Shown: positions 1-9,310, numbered from the stretch's first letter. The stretch is DNA of 64,000 nt from CAWBLP01 sp963721065 (GCA_963721065.1 CAVRHO010000005.1:124001-188000), one strand, 5' to 3'. A program made the numbers and translations. The notes: a model not told the origin generated them from the letters alone.

Positions 1-690
1 CGCGGCATGCACCAGCATATCGACCGGCCGGCCGCCGTGGTCCTCGGCTGCATAGGTCAGGCGCACTGCGGTCTGCTGACCGGCAAGCAACGCACGAAGC
101 GCCGTCTGCACGCGTTGCCATTCGTCCCGCGGCACGAACGCCTGCACCGGCCGGCCAATGATCGCTTCCGGTTCGCATTGAAAGTAGCCGGCAAAGAGCG
201 GGTTGGCATAGGCCAGCCGCTGTGCCTGGTCGATGATGCAGACGCCGGCAAGTTCCTGCTCGACCATGCCGCGGAACTTCGCTTCCTCCTCGACCAGCCG
301 CCGTTCGGCGCGGCGCTGCTCGGTGACGTCGCGGAACATCCAGAGGCGTGCCGGGGGGCGGTCGTCGGCCGCCTCCACCGGGACCGTGCGCAGTTCCAGA
401 ATGCTGCCGCCGGCCAACTCCAGTTCTTCATCCAGGCGCGACGATCGATCCGCGGCGATCGCCTGCTCCACTCCGGCAAGGCGGGACGGCTGGGCCAACC
501 GGCTGGCAAGCACGCCGATCACACCGGCTGCACCAGGCGAGAGCACGTCCGCGGGCAGTGCGAACATGGCGGCGAGCCGCTGGTTCGATTTGACCACCTC
601 GCCGAGCGAATTCAGCACCAATATGCCGTTGCGCGTCTCCTCGCAGGCCGCGTTCAGGACGGCGGCATCGAGGACGGGATCCGACAACAT
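1..690 (-). CDS. PAS-domain sensor protein, C-terminus beyond window edge
   Basis: The minus-strand frame is open from an ATG at 690 to the window edge, giving 230 residues with no stop. It reads as two PAS modules: one at about residues 8-115 (GILVLNSLGEVVKSNQRL, ending in a RLWMFRDVTEQRRAERR linker) and one from about residue 130 (GVCIIDQAQRLAYANPLFAGYF). The DVTEQ linker is the usual PAS-PAC junction in histidine kinases and diguanylate cyclases. The output domain lies outside the window, so the signalling class cannot be named. Long plus-strand frames over the same stretch are codon-bias shadows. Confident that it is coding and PAS-type; function open. Confidence 0.8.
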   Translation of the reverse strand, partial: MLSDPVLDAAVLNAACEETRNGILVLNSLGEVVKSNQRLAAMFALPADVLSPGAAGVIGVLASRLAQPSRLAGVEQAIAADRSSRLDEELELAGGSILELRTVPVEAADDRPPARLWMFRDVTEQRRAERRLVEEEAKFRGMVEQELAGVCIIDQAQRLAYANPLFAGYFQCEPEAIIGRPVQAFVPRDEWQRVQTALRALLAGQQTAVRLTYAAEDHGGRPVDMLVHAA

Positions 691-1107
691 GCGCGGTTCA
701 GTCCGCCAACTGTGAGCGGGTCGAGGTTTGCGCTTCGTGGTGAAGCATCTGCACGAAGGCCACGGACATTTTCCTATCGACGGTAGCGCGACACCACGGG
801 CTGAATACCAGAAGTTGCGGAAATGGGGTTGATTCAGATCAAGCGGGCTGCATACCCGCCGGGCGCAATACGGGCTCTGGGCGGCCACGAACCGGCGGGG
901 TGCCAAAGCGGTGCGCCCGGCGGTCGAAGCGCAACAAACCGACCGGCCATCTGCCGGCATTGCCCACGCCACCATCTCTGGCGCCGGCCGGCCATCCACT
1001 TCGTTGGCATGCGGAACGCAGTCATGCGGGCGGCCGGGTCCGTCGCCTTGCGAACCCCGGTATCTTCGGGTGCCTTCGGCGTCACAACGACACGTGGCGA
1101 ACGGGGG
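691..1107. other. Intergenic region with a half-copy of the palindromic repeat
   Basis: No supported gene. Around 978-1030 the motif GCCGGCCGGCCATCCAC followed by a GCATGCGG / GTCATGCGGG segment resembles one arm of the dispersed palindromic repeat seen complete at 4929-5076. The stretch separates the 5' end of the PAS gene from the 3' end of the ketopantoate-reductase-like gene, both on the minus strand, so the PAS promoter should lie just above 690. No clear sigma-70 boxes were recognised. Confidence 0.45.
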
Positions 1108-2169
1108 CTACGCGTTGATCAGCACATTCTCCGGCCGCGGCGGGATTTCGCCCCGTTCCACGCGCAGAACCTGGCGGGTCAGCATCTCGTGGGTCGGCGC
1201 GGCCACGCCGACGCGGGCGCCTTCGCTGGCGATGTAGCCGTTCATCAGCTCGATCTCGGTGCGGCGGCCCTTGGCCATGTCCTGCGCCATGGACGGGCGC
1301 TGGTACGGCGCCCGCCAGCTTCCGTCGGTGCCGGCCAGCATCGCGGTTTCGATCTCGTCCAGCGCGGCGCGGTCGCCTTCCCCGGCCAGCGCCAGCTTCT
1401 CGGGATCCAGTGCGCCGATCTTGCCCAGCCTGTAGCCCAGCGCCTGGCCGACGCGGACGGATTCCGAGCCGAGCTTGATGCAGATGCGGCGGATGGCGTC
1501 GTGGGTGTCACGCTCGTTGCCGCCCAGGCCGGTGGCGGCGGACACACCGTTGCGCATGCCGTTGACGCACAGCTTGGTCCAGCGCTCGCCCCACAGGTTG
1601 TCGGTGGCCTGGGCCTTGTCCACGTCATTCATGATCGCCGCGAGTTCCTGCGCGCGGCGGGTGATGCGGCCGGTGGGCTCGCCGACATAGAAGGCGGTGA
1701 CGTCAGGGCGCTTGGCGTAGCCGCGGCGGATATGCCCGGGCTCATACAGGTCCACGCCGACGCCGCCGCCGACGATGATGCCCAGCGTACGGCCCCAGCC
1801 GACCACGGATGCGACGCGCTCCTCATTGACGCAGTTCTGCATGGAGGCGACGAAGCCGCCCGGTGCCAGGTACTGGGCGATCATCATGCAGGCCCAGATC
1901 GTGTCGTACGATTTCACCGACACCAATGCGATGTCGATCGGCCGCTGCCTGGCCAGGGACTGCACCTCGGTCAGGTGCATGGCCGGCACTTTGACGGTGC
2001 GGCGTTCGGCTTCCGTCATGCCGTAGAGGTTCATGCCGTTGGCGCGGATCGCTTCCACATGCTCCGGCCACGGGTCGATCAGCGTCACGTCGTGACCAGC
2101 ATGCGCAAGGCTGGCCCCGACATAGCCACCGACCGCGCCGGCACCCACCACGGCAATTCGCTTCTGCAT
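1108..2169 (-). CDS. 2-dehydropantoate 2-reductase family protein
   Basis: The 353-residue product starts with MQKRIAVVGAGAVGGYVG, the N-terminal GxGxxG NAD(P)-binding loop of the ketopantoate reductase (PanE/ApbA) family. Further family signs are the VSVKSYDT lysine segment and the KLCVNGMRNGVSAATG helix of the C-terminal domain. An upstream in-frame ATG at 2205 would add 12 residues, but the nucleotide-binding strand normally begins within a few residues of the start, so 2169 is preferred. It follows a CoA-transferase gene on the same strand (120 bp gap), which suggests a catabolic hydroxy/keto-acid reductase rather than pantothenate synthesis. The family assignment is firm; the substrate is not. 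Confidence 0.85.
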   Translation of the reverse strand: MQKRIAVVGAGAVGGYVGASLAHAGHDVTLIDPWPEHVEAIRANGMNLYGMTEAERRTVKVPAMHLTEVQSLARQRPIDIALVSVKSYDTIWACMMIAQYLAPGGFVASMQNCVNEERVASVVGWGRTLGIIVGGGVGVDLYEPGHIRRGYAKRPDVTAFYVGEPTGRITRRAQELAAIMNDVDKAQATDNLWGERWTKLCVNGMRNGVSAATGLGGNERDTHDAIRRICIKLGSESVRVGQALGYRLGKIGALDPEKLALAGEGDRAALDEIETAMLAGTDGSWRAPYQRPSMAQDMAKGRRTEIELMNGYIASEGARVGVAAPTHEMLTRQVLRVERGEIPPRPENVLINA

Positions 2170-2289
2170 TCCTGGAGCCCCCTCGTCCGTCCGTTGCGCC
2201 CGCATGGGCCTGATCCCTCGGGACCGGCGGCCTGCGGGCGCTTCCGGCGGATTATCACCGAACCGGGCGAAGGCGACCAGTGGCGGCGG

Positions 2290-3519
2290 CTAGACGGCGC
2301 CGTCTTCGCGCAACGCGGCGACCTCCGCCGCGCTCATGCCCAGCCAGGACTCCAGCACGTCCGCGGTGTGCTGTCCCAGCACCGGCGAGGTGGTTGCCCG
2401 CGGCGGCTTGCCGTCGATGCGCACCGGCCAGGCCGGCATCTTGAAGTCGCCGTGCGTCGGGTGGTGGATCGTCTGCATGATGCCGCGACGCTCGAAACTT
2501 TCGTCGTTCTGCAGCTCCATCGTGTCCAGCACGGCGCCGGCCGGCACGCCCACGCTGCCAACGGCCTGCATCGCCTCATGCTTGGTGTGCTGGCGCGTCC
2601 AGGCGGCGATGATTTCGTCCACCTCGGCCTCATTCTGCACGCGCATGGCCGGCGTGGCGTAGCGCGGGTCGCCGATCAGGTCTTCCCGCCCGACCAGTTT
2701 CAGCAGCCGGTCCCAGTGTTCCGGGTTCGCTCGGCTGGTCATGATGTACACGTAATCATTGGGTCCGCCCGGCTTGCACGGATACAGGCCCATCGGGGCG
2801 TTGCTGATTCCCGGCACCTTGCTGCCGCCGCGCTGCGCCGGCTTGCCGGTCAGTGCCTGGGTGGCGAAGTTGATGCGCATGTAGTGCATGATCGCATCCT
2901 GCATCGCGACCTGCAGCCGGCAGCCCTTGCCAGTGGCCGCGCGCTTGTGCAGCGCGCCCAGCACGGTGATCGCCATCAGCATGCCGGTGCCGGTGTCGCC
3001 CAGCGAAATGCCGGGGCGGGTCGGCGGGCCGTCGGGATCTCCGGTCACGCTGAAGGTGCCGCCGCAGGCCTGGGCGATCATGTCGAAGGCGAGGTTCTTC
3101 TCGTACGGGCTGCCCTCGCCGAAGCCTTTCACCGAGGCATAGATGATGTTGGGGTTCAGTTCCCGCACCGCGTCGTAGCCCAGGTTTAGCCGCTCGATCG
3201 TGCCGGGGGCGAAATTCTCCACGCAGACATCGGCCTTGCGCAGCATGTCCTGCACCAGCTTCAGGCCGCGCGGCGACTTCAGGTTGACGGTGATGGACTT
3301 CTTGTTCGCATTGAACACGTGGAAATAGTACGGGTCGTTGTCCGGTTCGCCGGGACGCAGCCGGCGGCCGGGATCGCCCATCTTCGGGTTCTCGATCTTC
3401 ACCACCTCGGCGCCGAGCCAGGCGAGGGCTTCGGTGCAGGAGGGGCCGGCCTCGAACTGGGTGAGATCGACCACACGGATGCCGGACAGGAAGTCCACGT
3501 CCGCAGCGTTGCTTTCCAT
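2290..3519 (-). CDS. CaiB/BaiF family (type III) CoA-transferase
   Basis: The 409-residue product matches family III CoA-transferases: SGIRVVDLTQFEAGPSC near the N-terminus, AEVVKIENPKMGDPGR, NKKSITVNLKSPRG, and the AFDMIAQACGG segment carrying the catalytic aspartate. These enzymes move CoA between acyl-CoA and a free carboxylic acid through an aspartyl-CoA thioester. The longer reading from 3609 has a low-complexity leader; the ATG at 3519 follows an AAGGG-type ribosome site and fits family length. It is divergent from the acyl-CoA dehydrogenase at 3714 with about 190 bp between them for promoters. It probably activates the acid degraded by the plus-strand block; the substrate is unknown. 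Confidence 0.9.
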   Translation of the reverse strand: MESNAADVDFLSGIRVVDLTQFEAGPSCTEALAWLGAEVVKIENPKMGDPGRRLRPGEPDNDPYYFHVFNANKKSITVNLKSPRGLKLVQDMLRKADVCVENFAPGTIERLNLGYDAVRELNPNIIYASVKGFGEGSPYEKNLAFDMIAQACGGTFSVTGDPDGPPTRPGISLGDTGTGMLMAITVLGALHKRAATGKGCRLQVAMQDAIMHYMRINFATQALTGKPAQRGGSKVPGISNAPMGLYPCKPGGPNDYVYIMTSRANPEHWDRLLKLVGREDLIGDPRYATPAMRVQNEAEVDEIIAAWTRQHTKHEAMQAVGSVGVPAGAVLDTMELQNDESFERRGIMQTIHHPTHGDFKMPAWPVRIDGKPPRATTSPVLGQHTADVLESWLGMSAAEVAALREDGAV

Positions 3520-3713
3520 CGGATGTCCCTTTTGCCTTCGCCTTTTGCCCGCTTCCGGCGGGGGCGGCGCTCGTGGCGAAAGCGTGCCACAGGATTGGCG
3601 AATGTCCAATCTGCTTCACTGTTCCGGAGGCGATTGGCCGGGGGCATGACAGGTGCCGGAAAGCGCCCCTATGATCCAGGACATAACCAACGATCGCCCG
3701 GGAGCAACGTCGC

Positions 3714-4862
3714 ATGGCCGTCCCGATGTTCCGCTTCGATCCCGTCGAACTGCCGCCCGAGGCGGAAGCGATGCGGGCCGAGGTGCGCGCGTTCATCAAG
3801 CAACACGAACACCTGATGGGTTTCTCGCGCGGCGGGTTCAACCGTGACTTCTCCCGCGCGATGGGCAAACGCGGCTGGATCGGCATGACCTGGCCGAAAC
3901 AATACGGCGGCCACGAGCGCTCGGCTTTCGAACGCTATGTGGTGATCGAGGAAATGCTGGTGGCCGGCGCACCGCTGTCCGCGCACTACACCGGCGACCG
4001 GCAGAGCGGCCCGAACATCCTGCGCTTCGGCACCGAGGAGCAGAAGCAGTTCTTCGTGCCGAAGATCGCCGCCGGAGAGCTGACGTTCTGCATCGGCATG
4101 AGCGAGCCGAACTCCGGGTCCGACCTGGCCGGCACGCGCACACGCGCGGTGAAAGTGGACGGTGGTTACCGGATCAACGGCAGCAAGCTGTGGACGTCCA
4201 ACGCGCATCGCTCGGACTATGCGATCCTGTTCTGCAAGATGGCGCAGCAGGGGCAGGAGGAGGTGGACCGCCACGCCGGCGCCACGCAGTTCCTGCTGGA
4301 CCTGAAGTCACCCGGCATCGACATCCGTCCGGTGCACAACCTGCTGGGTGAGCACCATTTCAACGAGATCTTCCTGACCGACGTGTTCGTGCCCGACTGG
4401 CTGTTGCTGGGCAAGGAAGGCGAGGGCTGGAAGCAGGTCACCAGCGAGTTGTCGTTCGAGCGCAGTGCGCCCGACCGCTTCCTGGTGTTCTTCCAGATGC
4501 TGCGGGAAATGGTGCGGATTGCCGGGCCCAACCCGGACAAGGCAACGGCCGCCGCGCTGGGCAAGCTGATCGCGCAACTGGCAACGCTGCGCAGCATGTC
4601 GCTGTCGATCGCCGGCATGCTGCAGGAGGGGCTGAACCCCAACAGCGAGTCCGCCGTGGTGAAGGACCTGGGCACGCGCTACGAGCAGGACATCCCCGTG
4701 GTGGCGCGCCAGATCTTCCCGGCCGAACCGGAGCTGGAGGCGGTGGACACCTATGCCGCGATGATCGCACGCACGACGATGAATGCGCCACGCCTGTCGA
4801 TCCAGGGCGGCACGCGGGAGATCCTGCGCGGCATCATCGCCCGCGGCCTGGGGCTGCGGTGA
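3714..4862 (+). CDS. Acyl-CoA dehydrogenase, large-subunit type
   Basis: The 382-residue FAD enzyme has the standard N-terminal helical, middle beta and C-terminal helical layout. Diagnostic parts are GWIGMTWPKQYGG, FCIGMSEPNSGSDLAG (FAD/substrate loop), GSKLWTSNAHRSDYAILFC and the C-terminal IQGGTREILRGIIARGLGL. At the position of the MCAD-type catalytic glutamate (xEGT) it has glycine, as in many dehydrogenases that work as heteromers with a second subunit. The next gene (5193) encodes such a partner-like dehydrogenase. It should oxidise an acyl-CoA at the alpha-beta bond and pass electrons to ETF. Family certain; substrate unknown. Confidence 0.9.
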   Translation: MAVPMFRFDPVELPPEAEAMRAEVRAFIKQHEHLMGFSRGGFNRDFSRAMGKRGWIGMTWPKQYGGHERSAFERYVVIEEMLVAGAPLSAHYTGDRQSGPNILRFGTEEQKQFFVPKIAAGELTFCIGMSEPNSGSDLAGTRTRAVKVDGGYRINGSKLWTSNAHRSDYAILFCKMAQQGQEEVDRHAGATQFLLDLKSPGIDIRPVHNLLGEHHFNEIFLTDVFVPDWLLLGKEGEGWKQVTSELSFERSAPDRFLVFFQMLREMVRIAGPNPDKATAAALGKLIAQLATLRSMSLSIAGMLQEGLNPNSESAVVKDLGTRYEQDIPVVARQIFPAEPELEAVDTYAAMIARTTMNAPRLSIQGGTREILRGIIARGLGLR

Positions 4863-4928
4863 TGCGGCGCGCACTACCTTTGTCGCGGGGTGCCGCTGGC
4901 CCCGTCCGTACCCCGCCCCGTCCGCCGC

Positions 4929-5076
4929 GTCATGGTCGGCGAAGGCCGGCCATCCACGACTGCGTCATGCCGAAGGCATCCCCGCCGCACGTCCACTGCC
5001 GTTCCTGCTGAGGATGCATGCAACAATGCGTCCCGCATGACAAAGACGTGGATGGCCGGCCTGCGCCGACCATGAC
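4929..5076. repeat. Composite palindromic repeat (two inverted REP-like arms)
   Basis: The left arm begins GTCATGGTCGGCGAAGGCC and the right arm ends GGCCTGCGCCGACCATGAC. The reverse complement of the right arm follows the left arm for about 45 bp, including the CCATCCACG and TCATGC blocks, so the 148-bp unit can fold into a long imperfect hairpin. Related arms occur near 980, at 13312-13343 and at 19324-19413. It lies between two acyl-CoA dehydrogenase genes of the same strand and occupies almost half of that 330-bp gap; nothing else was seen there apart from the ribosome site of the downstream gene. Confidence 0.75.
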
Positions 5077-5192
5077 GAGGTGGGCAACATTGGCGGCTAC
5101 TGCCCGATACGGATGTGTGGGTGAGAGTCGGGAACACGTCCGGCTATGGGTCTGTCCCATGCGTATGACGCGTCGCACTGAAGGAAACCATC

Positions 5193-6275
5193 ATGGCAAT
5201 CCGTGACGAAACCCGGATGCTGCTGGAAAGCGTCGGGCGGCTGTTCGAGGACAAGTGCACCAAGCAGGTGATCGACCGTGCCGAAACCGGCGTGTTCGCC
5301 GACGATCTGTGGCAGGCGATCAGCGAAACAGGCGTGCCGCTCGCGGCGCTGCCGGAATCGGCGGGCGGCGCTGATGCGGAATGGTCCGACCTTTATGCCG
5401 TGCTGCGCGTCGCCGGCAGGTATGCCGCGCCGGTCCCGCTGGCGGAGACCATGCTTGCCGGCTGGGTTGCCGCAAGCGCCGGCGTGGAACTCAGCGACGG
5501 CCCCATGAGCGTCGGACCGGTGCGCGCCGCCGACACGCTGACACTGGCGCGTGACGGCAACGGCTGGCGCCTGACCGGCTCCGCCAGCCGCCTGCCCTAC
5601 GCGCGCAACGCCGCGCGCGTGGTGCTGCTGGCCGACGGGCCGGATGGCGAAATGGCCGTGTCGCTGGACGGCACGCAAGGCGCCGAGGTCAGTGAAGGCC
5701 GCAACATGGCGGGCGAGCCGCGCGACACGCTGCGCTTCGACGCGACGCGTCTTCCCGCCGATGCGGCGGCGGCGGTGAAGCACGGCGTGTCGCGCGCATC
5801 GCTGTACCGCCGCGGTGCCCTGGCCCGCGCCACGATGATGTCGGGCGCACTCGAACGGGCGATGGAGCTGGCGGTGGGCTACGCACAGGAACGCCAGCAG
5901 TTCGGCCGGCCGATTTCGAAGTTCCAGGCCGTGCAGCAGAACCTGGCGGTGCTGGCAGGTCAGACCGCGGCGGCGGTGGCGGCGGCGAACCTCGGCATCG
6001 AGGCGCTGGCAAAGCATGATCCCGACGCGGAGGAATTCCGCGTCGCCGTCGCGAAGACCCGCGTGGGAGAGGCCGCGACGCTCGCCTCGGAACTGGCGCA
6101 CCAGGTGCACGGTGCGATCGGCTTCACCAAGGAATACGCGCTGCAACTGGCGACACGCCGCCTGTGGTCCTGGCGGGAGGAATTCGGCTCCGACCCCGAA
6201 TGGGCGGCGCGGCTTGGCAGCTTCATGTGCGCGCGGGGTGCGGATGCGCTGTGGCCGTCGCTGACCGCGCTGTAG
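5193..6275 (+). CDS. Acyl-CoA dehydrogenase, small/partner-subunit type
   Basis: The 360-residue acyl-CoA dehydrogenase homologue is shorter and more divergent than the neighbour at 3714. Its C-terminal half is clear: RRGALARATMMSGALERAMELAVGY-type helix, QERQQFGRPISKFQAVQQ, and HGAIGFTKEYALQLATRRLW. The N-terminal half (residues 1-200) has only weak family features. Such divergent genes beside a conventional dehydrogenase are typical of heteromeric FadE pairs used for bulky ring-bearing acyl-CoAs; that role is inferred. An AAGGAAA ribosome site precedes the ATG. The stop is 8 bp before the ligase gene at 6284, consistent with one transcript. Confidence 0.85.
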   Translation: MAIRDETRMLLESVGRLFEDKCTKQVIDRAETGVFADDLWQAISETGVPLAALPESAGGADAEWSDLYAVLRVAGRYAAPVPLAETMLAGWVAASAGVELSDGPMSVGPVRAADTLTLARDGNGWRLTGSASRLPYARNAARVVLLADGPDGEMAVSLDGTQGAEVSEGRNMAGEPRDTLRFDATRLPADAAAAVKHGVSRASLYRRGALARATMMSGALERAMELAVGYAQERQQFGRPISKFQAVQQNLAVLAGQTAAAVAAANLGIEALAKHDPDAEEFRVAVAKTRVGEAATLASELAHQVHGAIGFTKEYALQLATRRLWSWREEFGSDPEWAARLGSFMCARGADALWPSLTAL

Positions 6276-6283
6276 GGGCGCGC

Positions 6284-7847
6284 ATGGTCCGACTGACAGA
6301 GCTGACGCGCTACGCTGACGCGCAACGGGCGTTCGATGGCGCGGCGCTGTGGGCGCTGTTCGACGGAGACCGGGACCACCTGAACATCACGCACGAATGC
6401 GTGGACCGGCACGCGACAGATCCGGGGCGTGTGGCGCTGCGCATCGCGCGCGATGACGGCGGCAGCGACATCCTGACCTTTGCCGACCTGTCGGCCTGGT
6501 CCGCACGTTTCGCGCACTGGCTGCGGGAGCAGGGCATCGCCCGCGGCGATCGCGTGGCGATCATGCTGGAGCCTTCGCTGCCGTTCTACGCGGCGCTGTT
6601 CGGGGCCATGAAGGCCGGTGCCGTCGCGGTGCCGTTGTTCACGCTGTTCGGGCCGGATGGCGTGCGGCTGCGCGTGGACGACTGCCAGCCGCGCCTGCTG
6701 CTGACCAGCGCGGAAAAGGCGCATGGCCTGGAATTGCCGGACACGCGGATCGTGGTGCCCGATGCCGGCTTCATGCAGGCTCTGCAGCGTTTCCCGGATC
6801 GCTTCGTCCCGGACACTGCCGCCAGCGACATGGCGATGTTCCAGGTACACCTCCGGCACCACGCGCGCATTGCCGGCAGCGATCCACCACACGCATCGCG
6901 CCATCGTCGTGGTCACCGTCGCGGCGCTTTACGGCACCGGCATCCGGCCCGGCGACCGGTTCTTCTGCCCGTCTTCCCCGGCCTGGGGCCATGGGCTGTG
7001 GCACGGCACGCTGGCTCCTCTCGGACTGGGCGTAGCAACCGGCACGATGTCGGGCCGCTTCAATGCGGAACGCCTGCTGGCCGCGCTGTCCGAGTTCGGG
7101 ATCACCAACCTGTCCGCCGCAGCGACGCATTACCGCATGATGCGCACCAGCGGCGCTGCCGACCGCTATCGCTACACGATCCGCAAGCTGTCCTTCACCG
7201 GCGAGCCGATCGACACCGAAAGCCTGCGCTTCGCCGAAGCCACCTTCGGCACCAGCCTGTGCAGCATGTACGGCACCACGGAAGTGGGCGTGATCCTGGC
7301 GAACTATCCCGGCGCCGACGACTTTCCCGTGAAGCCCGGGTCGCTGGGCAAACCCGTGCCCGGCGTGCGCGTGGACGTCCAGGCGCCGGACGGCTCCCCC
7401 TGCGCGCCCGGCCAGGTCGGCGAGATCAAGGTGTTGCGTCACAACGCCTGGTTTCCCACCAAGGACCGCGGCTGGATCGATGAAGACGGCTACTACTGGC
7501 ACGGCGGACGCGCAGACGACGTGATCATCTCCGCCGGCTGGACCATAGGCGCGGTGGAGGTGGAAGACGCGCTGCTGAAACATCCGGCGGTACGGGAAGC
7601 CGCGGTGATCGGCGTGCCGGACAGCCTGCGCGGACAGGTCGTGAAGGCGTTCATCGTCTCCGACCAGCCGGAGACACCGGCGCTGGTGCAGTCCATTCAG
7701 GACCTGGTGCGTACGCGGCTCAGCCAGCATGAGTATCCGCGGATTGTCTCGTTTGTAACGGAATTGCCGAAGACGCCGGCCGGCAAGGTGAACCGCAAGG
7801 TGTTGCGTGACCTGGAAGCGGCGCAGACCCAGGTGGAGGATCAATGA
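6284..7847 (+). CDS. AMP-dependent acyl-CoA synthetase/ligase, frameshifted
   Basis: Two abutting frames together encode one ANL-family ligase of about 520 residues. The first frame (6284 to about 6845) carries the N-terminal domain up to AMFQ. The second carries the rest, beginning with YTSGTTRALPAA, which is the AMP-binding P-loop motif, then SMYGTTEVGVI, GEIKV, KDRGWIDEDGYYWHGGRADD and the C-terminal PKTPAGKVNRKVLR lysine motif. The frames join if one G of the GG at 6844-6845 is removed. The total length, 1564 bp, is one more than a multiple of three. All key motifs survive, so a sequence error is more likely than decay. It would activate a carboxylic acid to acyl-CoA ahead of the dehydrogenases. 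It overlaps the next gene by ATGA. Confidence 0.85.
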
Positions 7848-8986
7848 GCAACGACACGCAGCGGCTGTTCCCGCGCATCACCGACCAGGGGCTGGACGCG
7901 CTGCGCCAGCGCATCGGCGTGCCGATCGAGAACACGCTGGAGCCGTGGTGCCATGAAGCCACGCGCGACTCGATCCGCCACTACGCGCACGGCATCGGCG
8001 ACGACAACCCGCTGTGGTGCGATCCGGACTATGCCGCCGGCACGCGCTACGGCGGCATCGTGGCGCTGCCCAGCTTCCTGTTCGCCACCAGCCGGATCGT
8101 ATCCGGCTATGTCGGCGGACTGCCGGGCGTGCACGCGATGTGGGCCGGCGCCGACTGGACCTGGCACAAGCCGGTGCTGCGCAATGACGAGATCACCACG
8201 CAGGCCTGGCTGAAGGACCTTGTCGAGCATGACACCCGCTTTTCCGGCCGCGCCGTGCAGCAGGTCTATCACGTGGAGTTCTTCAACCAGCACGGCGACA
8301 AGGTGGCGGAAGCGGACAGTTGGTGCTTCCGCACCGATCGGGACCAGGCGCGGGAGCAGGGCACCAAATACACCGACCTGAAGGCCCGCCCGCCGCACGT
8401 GTATTCGGAGACGGAGCTGGCGGACATCTACCGCCTGTATCACCAGGAAACGGTGCGTGGCGCGGAACCGCGCTACTGGGACGACGTGGCGGAAGGCGAG
8501 GCGCTTCCGGTGATGGTGAAAGGCCCGATGACGATCACCGGGTTCATCGCCTATGCGCAGGGCTGGGGCGGGCTGTACATCCGCGCCAACAAGCTGGCCT
8601 GGAAGCAGGTGAAGGCGCATTCCGGTCTGGGCATCGCGAACCGCTTCGGCATTCCGGACTGCCCGGAACGCGTGCACTGGGAGCCGGAATTCGCCCGCAT
8701 GGTCGGCGCGCCCGGGGCGTATGACTACGGGCCGGAACGCTGTTCCTGGCTGACTCACCACCTGACCAACTGGATGGGCGACGACGGCTTCCTGCGGCGC
8801 GCAAGCTGCAAGATCCGCCGGCACAATCCCGAGGGCGACACGCTGTTCATCCGCGGCCAGGTGACGCGAAAGTTCGAGGAGGACGGCCGGCATCTGGTGG
8901 AGATCACGCAGGAGGCGCGCAATCAGACGGACGAGGTGTCGGTGCTGGGAAGTGGCGTGGTGGAGTTGCCGCGGCGCGCAGCATGA
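7844..8986 (+). CDS. MaoC-like (double hotdog) acyl-CoA hydratase/dehydratase family protein
   Basis: The 380-residue protein reads as two hotdog domains. The first contains ATRDSIRHYAHGIGDDNPLWCDPDYA, a hydratase-type D/H motif, followed by TRYGGIVALPSFLF. The second begins about residue 215 (YWDDVAEGEALPVMVKGPMTITGFIAYAQ). This is the arrangement of MaoC/FAS1-like dehydratases that hydrate enoyl-CoA. The start overlaps the stop of the ligase gene (ATGA), so the genes are translationally coupled, and it plausibly performs the step after the dehydrogenases. Family level is good; exact substrate unknown. Confidence 0.8.
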   Translation: MSNDTQRLFPRITDQGLDALRQRIGVPIENTLEPWCHEATRDSIRHYAHGIGDDNPLWCDPDYAAGTRYGGIVALPSFLFATSRIVSGYVGGLPGVHAMWAGADWTWHKPVLRNDEITTQAWLKDLVEHDTRFSGRAVQQVYHVEFFNQHGDKVAEADSWCFRTDRDQAREQGTKYTDLKARPPHVYSETELADIYRLYHQETVRGAEPRYWDDVAEGEALPVMVKGPMTITGFIAYAQGWGGLYIRANKLAWKQVKAHSGLGIANRFGIPDCPERVHWEPEFARMVGAPGAYDYGPERCSWLTHHLTNWMGDDGFLRRASCKIRRHNPEGDTLFIRGQVTRKFEEDGRHLVEITQEARNQTDEVSVLGSGVVELPRRAA

Positions 8987-8997
8987 TCCCCGTGCAG

Positions 8998-9084
8998 GTG
9001 CACGTGGCCCCGTCGCGGCCGCGTGCGTGCACCTCGCCCCGTCGCGGCCGTCTAGGTGCACCTCGCCACATCGCGGCCGCCGAA
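8998..9084. repeat. Tandem repeat, three 29-bp units
   Basis: Three head-to-tail units begin at 8998, 9027 and 9056, each following GTGCAC-CTCGCCCC-GTCGCGGCCG with small differences (GTGGCC in unit 1, CCACA in unit 3). The array starts immediately after the stop of the MaoC-like gene at 8986 and runs towards a palindromic element at 9115. No open frame or known element explains it. Confidence 0.75.
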
Positions 9085-9114
9085 GGATCGGGCGTACATG
9101 CCGCGACAGACGTG

Positions 9115-9220
9115 GTCATGGCCGGGCCTGACCCGGCCATCCACCCCGCAACGATCGGGTCGGCGTGCACGGGAACACGCCTGGACGGGGGCACATGGCC
9201 GGGTCAGGCCCCGCCATGAC
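9115..9220. repeat. REPIN-like palindromic element, copy 1 (inverted orientation)
   Basis: The 106-bp element starts GTCATGGCCGGGCCTGACC and ends GGTCAGGCCCCGCCATGAC, so its ends are inverted repeats. Its central part, read on the minus strand (CAGGCGTGTTCCCG, then GACCCGATCGTTG), matches the centres of the elements at 33280-33385 and 38035-38142, so this copy is flipped relative to them. All three lie between convergent genes. A role as bidirectional 3' stabiliser or terminator is possible but unproven. Confidence 0.75.
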
Positions 9221-9310
9221 GCGGGAGCGCGGAAGACCCGCAGTGGAACGCGCTGGTTTCGATGCGTACGGCGTCTTCGCCGCCTATGAGTCTGAACGAT
9301 CGCCGATGCG

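Noticed and set aside
823..3189. Plus-strand open frame of 788 codons
   Set aside because: It lies opposite the ketopantoate-reductase and CoA-transferase genes, is rich in His/Arg/Gly as expected from antisense GC-rich DNA, and has no family feature.
8998..9084. CRISPR array
   Set aside because: Units are directly adjacent with no spacers and differ in sequence; no cas genes are near.
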